64,000 nucleotides of DNA from Arsukibacterium sp. UBA5043 (GTDB lineage Bacteria > Pseudomonadota > Gammaproteobacteria > Enterobacterales > Alteromonadaceae), in NCBI GenBank assembly GCA_002415085.1, contig DIBV01000011.1, positions 1-64,000 of the forward strand, read 5' to 3'. A program made the position numbers and the translations under genes. The notes under the pieces were generated by a model that was given only the letters and a program-made list of their open reading frames with translations, did not search any database and was not told the DNA's origin. Shown here one piece after another: positions 8,701 through 15,697 of this stretch (positions are counted from its first letter, which is position 1; every line of letters begins with the position of its first letter).

Positions 8701-9637
8701 GGCGTTGGCCAAAGGTTTTTTCCAGACAATCCGCATAACAAATGGCCTGCTGGCGCCCCTCTTTGGCGCTGAGCACAGTACGCTTGGCTTCTACGACTGC
8801 CAGCGGCTTACCATCGGCACCCCATAGCACATAATCAATAGCTCCATTACCCGATTTATTATTAATACTTAGCGGCATGCCTTTTACAGCAAACTCTTTA
8901 ACGTTCGGCGCATCAAGCACCCAACCCATTTCTTTTAAGTACTGGTCAATAATAAATTCGCGGGTTTCGGCCTCGTTATAATTGTGCGGGTCTTTTACCT
9001 TGTGCGTGACTTTGGCATTACTGGCCTTTTGCTGCTCCAACTGGTTTTGCAGTGCCTGTAACTGCTGTTGTAGCGCGGTATTTTGCTGGCGGGCTTTTTC
9101 CAGGGCTTGCTGATGTGCTTCGTCACGCTCGGTAAGTTGTTTTTGTAACAACTTTAATTGCTTGGCAGATTGCATTACCAAGTCGGCGCTTATTTGTACG
9201 GTTTTGGGTACCTTTGCCAGGTCGAATACCTGGTCTTGCAGCGGCTGGCCTTGTTGTATGCCACTACTGTAAGTACGGTAAAACCAATAAAGAATATGGT
9301 GCAGCTCTTTCAGTGCCTGGGTCGACTCCGGCTCTGTGACCTTGCGCTCACTATGAACCGCATTATTGCCCGCCTTTTGCACCGCTTTAATTTTGGGGAA
9401 AATTGTACTGCCAAGCGCAGCCTTAAAGTCACTTTGGTTAATAAGGGTATTTAAGCTTTGGTCGTATTTAGGTTTTTGCAGCCATTTGTCGAATTCATAC
9501 ATCCACTGCACTGTACGTTCCAGGGTATAGCGGCTGTAAAAGCAGCTGGAGCGTGGGTCGGCATTAACCACTGCTTCAGCTTTTAGCGCATATTCCTGTA
9601 ACTCAGGCCATTCAGATAAGAATAAAAAATTCGACAT
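5702..9637 (-). CDS. hsdR: Type I restriction enzyme R subunit (HsdR)
   Basis: HsdR supplies the ATP-driven translocase and nuclease of the type I complex. Visible domains: an N-terminal DUF4145/HEPN-like part (residues 1-125, with GNNAVHSERK), a Gln-rich coiled coil at about 150-205, an endonuclease domain with D268 and EAK 283-285 (AVVEAKRT), then the helicase motor with Walker A MATGTGKT at 401-408, VDEAHRS at 498-504 and GLTATP further on, and a C-terminal EcoEI_R_C-like region. At 1311 residues it is larger than EcoKI HsdR but normal for the DUF4145-bearing group. AGGAAG precedes the ATG. All key motifs are present. Confidence 0.95.
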   Translation of the reverse strand: MSNFLFLSEWPELQEYALKAEAVVNADPRSSCFYSRYTLERTVQWMYEFDKWLQKPKYDQSLNTLINQSDFKAALGSTIFPKIKAVQKAGNNAVHSERKVTEPESTQALKELHHILYWFYRTYSSGIQQGQPLQDQVFDLAKVPKTVQISADLVMQSAKQLKLLQKQLTERDEAHQQALEKARQQNTALQQQLQALQNQLEQQKASNAKVTHKVKDPHNYNEAETREFIIDQYLKEMGWVLDAPNVKEFAVKGMPLSINNKSGNGAIDYVLWGADGKPLAVVEAKRTVLSAKEGRQQAICYADCLEKTFGQRPLIYYTNGYEIHFWDDCQYPPRLVQGFLNQDEMQRLINRRPQKGQEKKQLSVDLDTNIAGKGRPYQRLAIESVCQQFDVEKQRKALLVMATGTGKTRTTIALVDVLMRAGLVKNTLFLADRNALVNQAKKEFSKLLPKSSPEILSGGTSQLKGRVYLSTYPTMMGLLSAAPDSRLFGVGHFDLVIVDEAHRSVYKKYRYIFDYFDSLLLGLTATPKAELDKNTYDIFEQPENDPTFAYELNEAIADKVLVPPKDVKIELGFIRKGIKYADLSVADKEEWESKEQLEGKEEVLPSEVNKFLFNKDTVDKALQVLMERGVKVAGGIRLGKTIIFAANNDHAEFIVERINANYPSYKGKFARVITYKEKYADTLIDKFKGEKKPADPNLPLSIAVSVDMLDTGIDVPEVVNLMFFKVIKSKVKFMQMLGRGTRLCEDLFGPGEPKQFFKVFDCCKNFEYFEMNPEGAKDNLSKSLSQAIFESRLQLSQRLKDKPEFGDFGSNYQQYNIRILQHRVAGMKLDNFIVRAKRQLVEKYQQSAIWHHLTNEHLAELEKQIAILPSEATPLIPEEKEEELSLRFDQLLLTMQLALVNKTGISDFYRDKLNQIAAKLESKASVPAVMAQLEWIQYVQSANFWTDVSLQDLEKTRLKLRLLMRFIEKESTGIVFTNFQDQLLEVHENDGVYEFSTDSSLALYRKKVEAYIRAHEDDLTIQRIKRNQAITRLDLQQLDYKLFEASGIADLDQYNKTIHPDKSVGEFVRELVGLDRGAAKAAFADYLDSARFNPQQQQFVNTIIDYLTQNGVMSPAQLAKPPFSDIHFEGVFGLFDTPNVSDIRDRIKGISDVSALVVDPDFQIEKLAIGSAKLVLDEEFGAWSEEFAIDLVTSINHQLVEYLPVAANSLKVHVDVLEIKAGSIDIDLLIKCGGSVSAFFTVYPVLRSGFLCFWDDVAKVYAKLVPQLQRKYQRNLKTNIKGNELRLKTDEELLESIKQEARRSASNRKTG

Positions 9638-9657
9638 GCAACTTCCTGTTCTATTTA

Positions 9658-9907
9658 TTATTTTGCCAATAAATTCTCAATCAACCGGATTAAATTCTGC
9701 TTTTCCTACGAAGAAGGCTTGGCCACTAATAAAGTCATAGCAGCCAAACCTGTATCATTTATAACAGCTTGATAGTGTTCATTAAACAAACTTTTGTTTC
9801 TATTTAAGAAATCAACAGTTGGAAGGCCGCGCTGCGTTTTTCATCTTGTGCGACACATTTAGCTGCAAACTACCGTCTTCATTTTGATAAATCTGCAGCT
9901 CGCTCAT
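9658..9907 (-). pseudogene. Ruined RhuM/Fic-type gene between hsdS and hsdR
   Basis: Ten bases after the hsdS stop, AAGGATAA and an ATG at 9907 begin MSELQIYQNEDGSLQLNV, which matches the start of RhuM-type proteins found in hsd operons. The frame is then lost. A second frame gives DEKRSAAF, and a third gives TVDFLNRNKSLF, VINDTGLAAMTLLVA and, past an in-frame TAG at 9706-9708, EKQNLIRLIENLLAK before a TAA at 9658-9660. These pieces match the C-terminal tail of RhuM-Fic/DOC proteins. So a gene of perhaps 330 codons lost its middle, then gained a frameshift and a stop. Family identity is from memory of those sequences. Confidence 0.65.
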
Positions 9908-9917
9908 CAGCTTATCC

Positions 9918-11105
9918 TTAAGCGTTGGTTGTTAAATCCAACTCGCCTTTAAAAGCGCGCTGCATTAGGGAGTAGAAACATTCATCTAAACTGCTAATTT
10001 GTCGTTCCGTCTTAATCAGCTCGCTTTTTATTGATGTCCAAACCTGCTTAAACTGAATTTGATCTTCTATTGGTGGAACAATAACTCCGAGTGATCGAAT
10101 ATCAGACATATTTAAGTGTTTGACTGTAGATCCAGACATAACCTGCGTTAATCTCTCAGGAGTAAGTAAGAAAAGTAGTTGATACAACAAAAATTCACTA
10201 TGAATTTTTATAACGTTGGGCCTAACTTGAACTAAACGTTGGCCTAAACATAACTTCATTCCAACATCGACTATTGCTGCAACCCCGACGGTTCCTTCCC
10301 GACTCAAAATTATATCGCCAGGCTCAATTTCAGATCGGGATGTTCGTTCTTTATATTGCTCAGCGTCTACAAACCGGTGGTCTGCAAAATTCCATCCACC
10401 ATAAGTTAAGTTAGTAGTTCTCAAGCAAGTGATCCCATCTGCTGTCCATTGGGGTGTTGTATGAGGACAATCAATTATCCTGTCGGTAACCGTAGATAAG
10501 CTTTTTTTCTGCCAACTTTTCGGATTTCTCACCGGATCACCAAACATCTCCAAAAACACCGATTGGGCGAGTGCGTTTAGCTCTTGCTCCATTTGCTGGC
10601 ATTGCTGACGCAAGGTATCGGCTTTTTCCAATACCGCTGCTATTTGCTTTTGGATGGGTAATGGGGGAAGTGGGATTTGGTAATTTTCTACAACTTTTTT
10701 TGACACCTCTTTAAAAGTTGCCCCATTCCCCAGATTTTCTAGCTCGGCTCTGAAGTACTTCAAACAGAAAAATAAATACTTAACGTCAGCTTGGCTTTTA
10801 GGAATTAAACTTTTAAAGCCTTGGTTTGTCGCCATTTCAGTCGTAGTAATCGCTAAGTGTCCTATTGGCGCCCTTGAACTAAACAACAACGAGTGTTTAG
10901 GCAACAAGGTAGCTGATGATTTCTTTAATCCCAGATCAGTTATTCTCTCTGGCGTACTATCTATGTAAATACTAGATAACTGTGAAAGATCTTTTGGTGT
11001 TACCCAATAAATACTACCGTCCCAATATTCGCCAATTTCCCTTTTAGGTGTTCCGCCCGATACGACTTCACAGCAATCGCCAAGCTTTACCATCGGCCAA
11101 CTCAC
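9918..11105 (-). CDS. hsdS: Type I restriction-modification specificity subunit (HsdS)
   Basis: HsdS sets the DNA target of the HsdM-HsdR complex. The 395-residue protein has the normal two target-recognition domains, each opened by a conserved segment (WPMVKLGDCCEVVSGGTP and, after the central repeat, KSWQKKSLSTVTDRI), and central and C-terminal helical spacers (PLPPLPIQKQIAAVLEKAD, then PPIEDQIQFKQVWTSI). The start is a GTG that overlaps the hsdM stop (GTGA), the classical coupling in these operons. The two TRDs are full length, so one bipartite target is expected; the target sequence cannot be read from the protein. Confidence 0.95.
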   Translation of the reverse strand: MSWPMVKLGDCCEVVSGGTPKREIGEYWDGSIYWVTPKDLSQLSSIYIDSTPERITDLGLKKSSATLLPKHSLLFSSRAPIGHLAITTTEMATNQGFKSLIPKSQADVKYLFFCLKYFRAELENLGNGATFKEVSKKVVENYQIPLPPLPIQKQIAAVLEKADTLRQQCQQMEQELNALAQSVFLEMFGDPVRNPKSWQKKSLSTVTDRIIDCPHTTPQWTADGITCLRTTNLTYGGWNFADHRFVDAEQYKERTSRSEIEPGDIILSREGTVGVAAIVDVGMKLCLGQRLVQVRPNVIKIHSEFLLYQLLFLLTPERLTQVMSGSTVKHLNMSDIRSLGVIVPPIEDQIQFKQVWTSIKSELIKTERQISSLDECFYSLMQRAFKGELDLTTNA

Positions 11106-12745
11106 AGCATGGCCTCCAGATCGGCGATACCTTTATCCATTGCCGCTTGCAGCTCTTTAATGCGTTGCAGGATCACTTTTGGCGGGTCGTATTTTACTTC
11201 TGCGTATACCACTTCTTTATAACGGTTTATCGACAAATCGTAGTTTTTATCGATGATCTCCTGCAGCGGCACATAAAAGCTTTGCTCAGTGCGCTTACGC
11301 TGCGCTTCACCCTGCTTGTTAAACCAGCGGAACAATACATCAGGGATATTATTCAGTTTATGGTTTGGTAGCTCAGACGGCACGGTATCACCATGCGCGG
11401 CTTTCGTGTCGATGGCATCGGCTTCGGTGGTTAACTCCTGATCTTTAATCAACGGCGTGCGCTTGTCGTCCAGTGAAAAACCGTCGGCTTGCATATCATA
11501 AAACCATACATTGTCAGTGCCGCCGCTATTGGTTTTGGTAAAAAACAAAATCGCCGTCGATACACCGGCATAAGGTTTAAACACGCCAGACGGCAACGAC
11601 ACCACGGCATCCAGCTTATGCTGTTCTATTATGGTTTTACGAATGGTTTGATGCGAATTGGTAGAACCAAACAATACGCCGTCTGGCACGATGACCGCTG
11701 CCCGACCACCGGGCTGTAACATGCGCAGGATCAACGCTAAAAACAGCAGTTCGGTTTTTTCCGACGGGCCTTTAGCTTTTTTCTTATTGCCGTCTTCGTC
11801 GGTTTCGGTTTTCGCCTGCACTTTCTTCGGCGTTTTGCCAAGCGCAGTTAATAAATCTGGCGACAGCTCATCGTACGCGACACTGCCTTTAAACGGTGGA
11901 TTGGCTAATATCAGCGTGTATTTTTCGCTGATATTGGCATCGCCATAATCACTAAGTGAATCACGGTATTCTACGGTTGGTTGCTCTACGCCGTGCAGCA
12001 TTAAGTTCATTGCACCAATGCGCAGCATATGTTGGTCAAAGTCGTAGGCGTTAAACATCTTCTGGTGAAAATGCTGGCTGTTAAGCGGTTTTAGCAACGC
12101 GTCTTTGTGCGTGCTTCGCACATACTCTTCAGCGGCCATTAAAAAGCCGCAGGTGCCAGAGGCCGGGTCGCAGATCTTATCAGACTTTTCGCCGTCCAGT
12201 TTCGGCGCGGTCATCTCAACCATCATTTGAATAATGTGGCGCGGAGTACGGAACTGGCCATTAGTACCCGACGATTGCAGTTTGCTTAGCATGTACTCGT
12301 ACAAATCGCCCTTCGTATCGCGGTCTGACATATCGATTTTATCGATCATGGTAACCACTTTATCCAGCACCGCTGGTTTGGGGATCATAAAGATGGCGTC
12401 TTCCATATGCTTGGCAAAGGCCGTGTCTTCACCCTGTATGGTTTTGATAAACGGAAACACCTTATCTTTCACCAAATCAAACATCACTTTGGGATCACTG
12501 TCTTTAAACTTGCTCCAGCGGTAGCTTAGTTCGTCATCGTTACCGTTCTTGCCAAAAATAGGGTTAGTAAAAGCCGTTTCCAGCAACATTGCCTGTTTCT
12601 CGCGCTGGGTGTGAATTTCGTCTAAACGGCGGATAAACAGCAAGAAGGTAAACTGTTCAATTACGGAGATCGGGTTGGCTATGCCACCCGTCCAGAATGC
12701 TTCCCAAATTTCATCGACCTGGTTCTTAATTTTACCTGTTAGCAT
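11102..12745 (-). CDS. hsdM: Type I restriction-modification methyltransferase subunit (HsdM)
   Basis: HsdM transfers a methyl group from S-adenosylmethionine to adenine N6 in the site chosen by HsdS. The 547 residues start with an HsdM N-terminal helical domain, then motif I DPASGTCGFL at residues 193-202 and the catalytic NPPF at 282-285. A lysine-rich insert (about residues 300-330, TDEDGNKKKAKGPSEK) lies after the catalytic motif, as in other members of this subgroup. It is first of the hsdMS-(ruined gene)-hsdR operon. A weak AGGG lies some 12 bases ahead of the ATG. Confidence 0.95.
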   Translation of the reverse strand: MLTGKIKNQVDEIWEAFWTGGIANPISVIEQFTFLLFIRRLDEIHTQREKQAMLLETAFTNPIFGKNGNDDELSYRWSKFKDSDPKVMFDLVKDKVFPFIKTIQGEDTAFAKHMEDAIFMIPKPAVLDKVVTMIDKIDMSDRDTKGDLYEYMLSKLQSSGTNGQFRTPRHIIQMMVEMTAPKLDGEKSDKICDPASGTCGFLMAAEEYVRSTHKDALLKPLNSQHFHQKMFNAYDFDQHMLRIGAMNLMLHGVEQPTVEYRDSLSDYGDANISEKYTLILANPPFKGSVAYDELSPDLLTALGKTPKKVQAKTETDEDGNKKKAKGPSEKTELLFLALILRMLQPGGRAAVIVPDGVLFGSTNSHQTIRKTIIEQHKLDAVVSLPSGVFKPYAGVSTAILFFTKTNSGGTDNVWFYDMQADGFSLDDKRTPLIKDQELTTEADAIDTKAAHGDTVPSELPNHKLNNIPDVLFRWFNKQGEAQRKRTEQSFYVPLQEIIDKNYDLSINRYKEVVYAEVKYDPPKVILQRIKELQAAMDKGIADLEAML

Positions 12746-12772
12746 GTACTAATTTACCCTAATAAATAACGG

Positions 12773-13489
12773 TTATTTGTTTTCTGACGCCGTGCGTTCA
12801 TACATTTTATTGATGATGATAGACACATTTACAAAGCTGAGTGACACCCTATTGTGCAACATTGTACTGCCATGTGAGTGAATGTTCCGTATTTTTGGCA
12901 GTGTTTCACATAAAACCTTTACATAGTCCCATTCGACATCAAAGGCGCTCTCGTCTATTTCACTTTCATCCAACTCATATTCTTCCAAGCCTTGCTCGTC
13001 CATCAACTTAAAGATTTTATCCCGGTATGCGTCCTCAGCGGCCATTCTGTTGCGGCGATGCCAGCGCGGGAAGTCCTCATTCCGTATTAGCTGATGTTGG
13101 GCTAGATACTCCAGATACAGCCTTAACCCTTTGGTGAAATGTACGCCATTTGCTTTAAGCTTTTTTTGGAACACGGCCAGCGTTTTATCGCCTATACACT
13201 CACGAAGAGCCAGCTCTAACGTAGTAAGCACCTGGCTTTCAGCCACAACGTAAAAGCGATACACGTAGAATGAATGTAAAAACAGATTTCTGGCGGTGTC
13301 GAATTGAACTCTAATATCTTCCGGCACAATAGCATTCAGGCTGCACTGCGAAATCTGCGCATAAAGCACTTCAATCGACGTGACACTAAAATGAAAGTTA
13401 CGCTGATCCGGCGCCAACACATTTACTGGGGTGCGCAGTTCATCTGCCGGGTAAATAGGAGCATTACTGTTTAACTTATCCATGTTCAT
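12773..13489 (-). CDS. Orphan protein with HEPN-like C-terminus, upstream of hsdM
   Basis: Unknown 238-residue protein, 27 bases upstream of hsdM on the same strand, so probably in the same transcript. It is helical, with a motif LTTLELALRECI early (about residue 90) and LPKIRNIHSHGS near residue 205. The RNIHSH run fits the R-x4-H of HEPN domains, and the ALE...RN..AH arrangement is typical of that fold; an acidic stretch (EEYELDESEIDES) lies between. HEPN proteins in defence loci are often RNases or toxins, but many are non-catalytic. The HEPN call is a reading of motif and helix order, not proof. Confidence 0.6.
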   Translation of the reverse strand: MNMDKLNSNAPIYPADELRTPVNVLAPDQRNFHFSVTSIEVLYAQISQCSLNAIVPEDIRVQFDTARNLFLHSFYVYRFYVVAESQVLTTLELALRECIGDKTLAVFQKKLKANGVHFTKGLRLYLEYLAQHQLIRNEDFPRWHRRNRMAAEDAYRDKIFKLMDEQGLEEYELDESEIDESAFDVEWDYVKVLCETLPKIRNIHSHGSTMLHNRVSLSFVNVSIIINKMYERTASENK

Positions 13490-13596
13490 ACTTTGATTCT
13501 GTTCACTGACATCTCCAGAATATACTCAGCAACCCTAAGAACAGCGGGTTTTGGCTCATCAATTTACTGCGATTTATTCATATCAATCTCTTAAAA

Positions 13597-14424
13597 CTAC
13601 GCTGCTTTAGTGCCTCGACAAGCAGGATACCTTGAGCAACCAAAAAACTGGTTTCCCGCATTAGGGCCTTTTTTAGCGGTACGTAGCACCATATCACTGC
13701 TGCAAACCGGGCAGTTAATAGCAGAAGCCACGGTGCTAATTCTCGGTTTATTTTGCTGTGTGTCTTGCCCTTTTATTGCACTGACAAGTAACCGGCCATC
13801 AATCAATTGAATATTTTTACCATTAGCAAAAGCCTGCGCATCGTCAGTAAATTGGCCTGAGGTAACCACAAAAGCGCCTGCAGCATGCTTGGCCATCATG
13901 ACACCATACAACTCTCGCACCACATTGACAGGCACTTTGCTGGCTTTCCAGTGTTTGCACTGAACCAAGTATGTTTTAAAATCCTTGTCTGCCAGATGTA
14001 AATCGACACCGCCGTCGGCACCCTCTGCCGTTTCGGTAACTTTATAGCCCTTTTCACGGAAAAACTGCCCTACCAACATTTCAAACTCACGCCAGCTAAT
14101 CGCCGCAAGCGAATCTTGCTGTGGTGCAGAGTCGTATCGGACATTATTAAGCAGCGATACCCGCTTGGCTTTTGCCTTGAGTGATGTCACAGCGCCAAAG
14201 ACAAAAATTACTGGCAGTAAATACCGCCCCCAGTAAGCAAAGTAATAGGTCAAAGAACCGGTGACATGTGCCATTGGCTTTTGAGGATCAATTACCGGCA
14301 TTACCGCCAGGCTATCCAGATAAAAATAAAACCCAATTGCCATGGAAATACTGAACCACCACGGCAGGAAACTGGCTATGCCATAGAGATCTTCTATCAA
14401 GCTGGAGTTACGACGGCGGCCCAC
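13597..14424 (-). CDS. Membrane-anchored Mrr-type restriction endonuclease with zinc ribbon
   Basis: This protein should cut DNA from the inner membrane. It has two N-terminal membrane helices (residues about 19-41 and 64-82), then an Mrr_cat nuclease domain with WREFE at 111-115, D141 in GADGGVDLHL and QCK at 155-157, and finally a topoisomerase-type zinc ribbon (C238, C241, C263, C269: CPVC...GCSRYPAC). All metal and catalytic positions are intact. Similar membrane-bound Mrr proteins occur widely and some may act in DNA uptake control or plasmid loss rather than phage defence. It lies behind the HEPN-like orphan with 107 bases between. Confidence 0.88.
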   Translation of the reverse strand: MGRRRNSSLIEDLYGIASFLPWWFSISMAIGFYFYLDSLAVMPVIDPQKPMAHVTGSLTYYFAYWGRYLLPVIFVFGAVTSLKAKAKRVSLLNNVRYDSAPQQDSLAAISWREFEMLVGQFFREKGYKVTETAEGADGGVDLHLADKDFKTYLVQCKHWKASKVPVNVVRELYGVMMAKHAAGAFVVTSGQFTDDAQAFANGKNIQLIDGRLLVSAIKGQDTQQNKPRISTVASAINCPVCSSDMVLRTAKKGPNAGNQFFGCSRYPACRGTKAA

Positions 14425-14595
14425 TAGTAATTGCCAATAACTAGGAACGAAAACGTTGAAGGCCTGACTAAAACAGCCCCAGCCAATTCAGCAGTCTTTT
14501 CCTGATCTTTCAACTTCGTTATCCTTAACTACGTACCACAATTTGTACCGACTTTAGAGTAAGGTGATTTTGTTTGCAATATGTAATAATTCGTA

Positions 14596-14907
14596 TCAAC
14601 GCAGCCGATTAAACGCCGGCTCATCAAAGTAATCATAATCACCTAGCTTTAGTGCCTGCTGGCGGCGCGCCAATTCGCTGGGTTTCCGCTCGGCTATAGT
14701 TACTCCAAACACTTCCAGGTGTACCTGTTCCATTAGCTGCTGCACTTCCTGCCGACCACATATTTCAAGTAGCTCACCAGCGTGGATAAAACCCTGAGCG
14801 CGTAGCCTCTGTTCAGAATTATCTTTGCCAGCCTTACTTACTAAAAAAATATCTGCAAACTGCTGGCGTAAATTAATTAAAAACAGCTCGTGTTGTGCGT
14901 AATTCAT
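14596..14907 (-). CDS. Hypothetical protein, 103 residues
   Basis: A small soluble protein with no recognised domain. It is rich in Gln, Glu and Leu and is mostly helical (RQQFADIFLVSKAG, VQQLMEQVHLEVFGVTIAERK), with an acidic YDYFDEP near the C-terminus. No metal or catalytic motif is visible. It stands alone between the Mrr gene and a long gene-poor stretch. Its codon use and short length fit an accessory gene, and the coding case is moderate. Confidence 0.5.
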   Translation of the reverse strand: MNYAQHELFLINLRQQFADIFLVSKAGKDNSEQRLRAQGFIHAGELLEICGRQEVQQLMEQVHLEVFGVTIAERKPSELARRQQALKLGDYDYFDEPAFNRLR

Positions 14908-15175
14908 TGCTATCCCTCTGGCCTTTGAGTAATTGGCATCCCTGCCAGCTTGTCCTTGTTACATCCTGTTGGCCGCTTCCTGCAGCCTTGTCCATTCACT
15001 ATGTCACTGATAGCGACATGTCATCCCTTGCTGCACATCTTAGGCAGTTTCCAAATTCACGCCATACTGTGCAGATGCTCAGTGTATGTTTTTCAGGCAG
15101 GAGCTTTTTTGCATTCTTTAATAAGCGTTGGGTACCTGGCTTAATTACTCTACAGTTTTTATATGAGCGAATAAC
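14908..15175. other. Gene-poor stretch before a palindromic repeat
   Basis: I see no supported gene here. Several short open frames occur on both strands but they have no ribosome site, no family and poor codon pattern. The right part passes into the dispersed palindromic repeat at 15176. Confidence 0.5.
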
Positions 15176-15318
15176 TATACCCAAAATCATTGAAGTTGCA
15201 GGTAGGCGGCAACTGAATGAATCTCCATGAGCATAGCTATCTATGCGATTGGGCCGGGCTGGCGCACCAGTGAGTGAAGGCAGCCAACACCCCTGCAGCT
15301 TCAAGGATGACAGGTATA
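15176..15318. repeat. 143-bp imperfect palindromic repeat
   Basis: The ends are near mirror images: TATACCCAAAATCATTGAAG at the left and, read on the other strand, TATACCTGTCATCCTTGAAG at the right, each followed by a TGCAGG. The middle has further short stems. It resembles a palindromic intergenic repeat I know from marine Gammaproteobacteria (AAGTTGCAGGTAGGCGGCAA core). It has no transposase and no coding content, so it looks MITE- or REP-like. Apparent open frames inside it are by-products. Confidence 0.6.
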
Positions 15319-15346
15319 AAGCTACATAAACGGGAGCAATTGACTG

Positions 15347-15625
15347 ATGGCCATAAACTTTAACGTTACAAGCGATGATTTACCGGCGCTGATTAGGATA
15401 GGTAAACTGCGTGAACTAATGACTAAAATTGCCCATTTAGCTGAGCACCGCAGCGATAAGGTGATTTGTGAAGGGAAGATTTGGTGTTACGCCGACTTAG
15501 TCTATTTGGCATATGAGTACTATGTGCTGGCACGTAATTATGGATTAACGGTACATAATTTTGTAAAGTGGCTGGAGCAAGAGCAAGCTATTTTAAAACA
15601 GCACCATTTGGCCTGGCCGGCCTAG
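15347..15625 (+). CDS. Hypothetical protein, 92 residues
   Basis: An unrecognised small protein, acidic N-terminus then helical (LREMTKIAH-like), with KVICEGKIWCYADLVYLAYEYYV in the middle and HNFVKWLEQEQAILKQ at the end. Two Cys are not arranged as a metal site. A GGGAG lies about 10 bases before the ATG. It precedes the WYL regulator by 72 bases on the same strand, so the two may share a transcript. Confidence 0.5.
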   Translation: MAINFNVTSDDLPALIRIGKLRELMTKIAHLAEHRSDKVICEGKIWCYADLVYLAYEYYVLARNYGLTVHNFVKWLEQEQAILKQHHLAWPA

Positions 15626-15630
15626 CCCTG

Positions 15631-15649
15631 GATATGTAACTGATATGTA
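15631..15649 (+). promoter_or_regulatory. Direct repeat ahead of WYL regulator
   Basis: GATATGTA occurs twice with an 11-base period (GATATGTAACTGATATGTA), 49 bases before the regulator start. Repeats this close to a WYL-family gene could be its own operator. There is no clear inverted repeat, which BrxR-type proteins usually prefer, so the call is weak. Confidence 0.25.
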
Positions 15650-15697
15650 GTGGGATACTCGTGCACGCTTTGCATACACATTTAAAGGATTGTACGT

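Noticed and set aside
14425-14595. Attachment site at the island middle
   Set aside because: No matching direct repeat was found near 24,200 or elsewhere by eye.
14895-15304. Open frames of about 100 codons on both strands near the palindromic repeat
   Set aside because: They lie inside or beside a non-coding dispersed repeat, overlap each other and have neither ribosome site nor family match.
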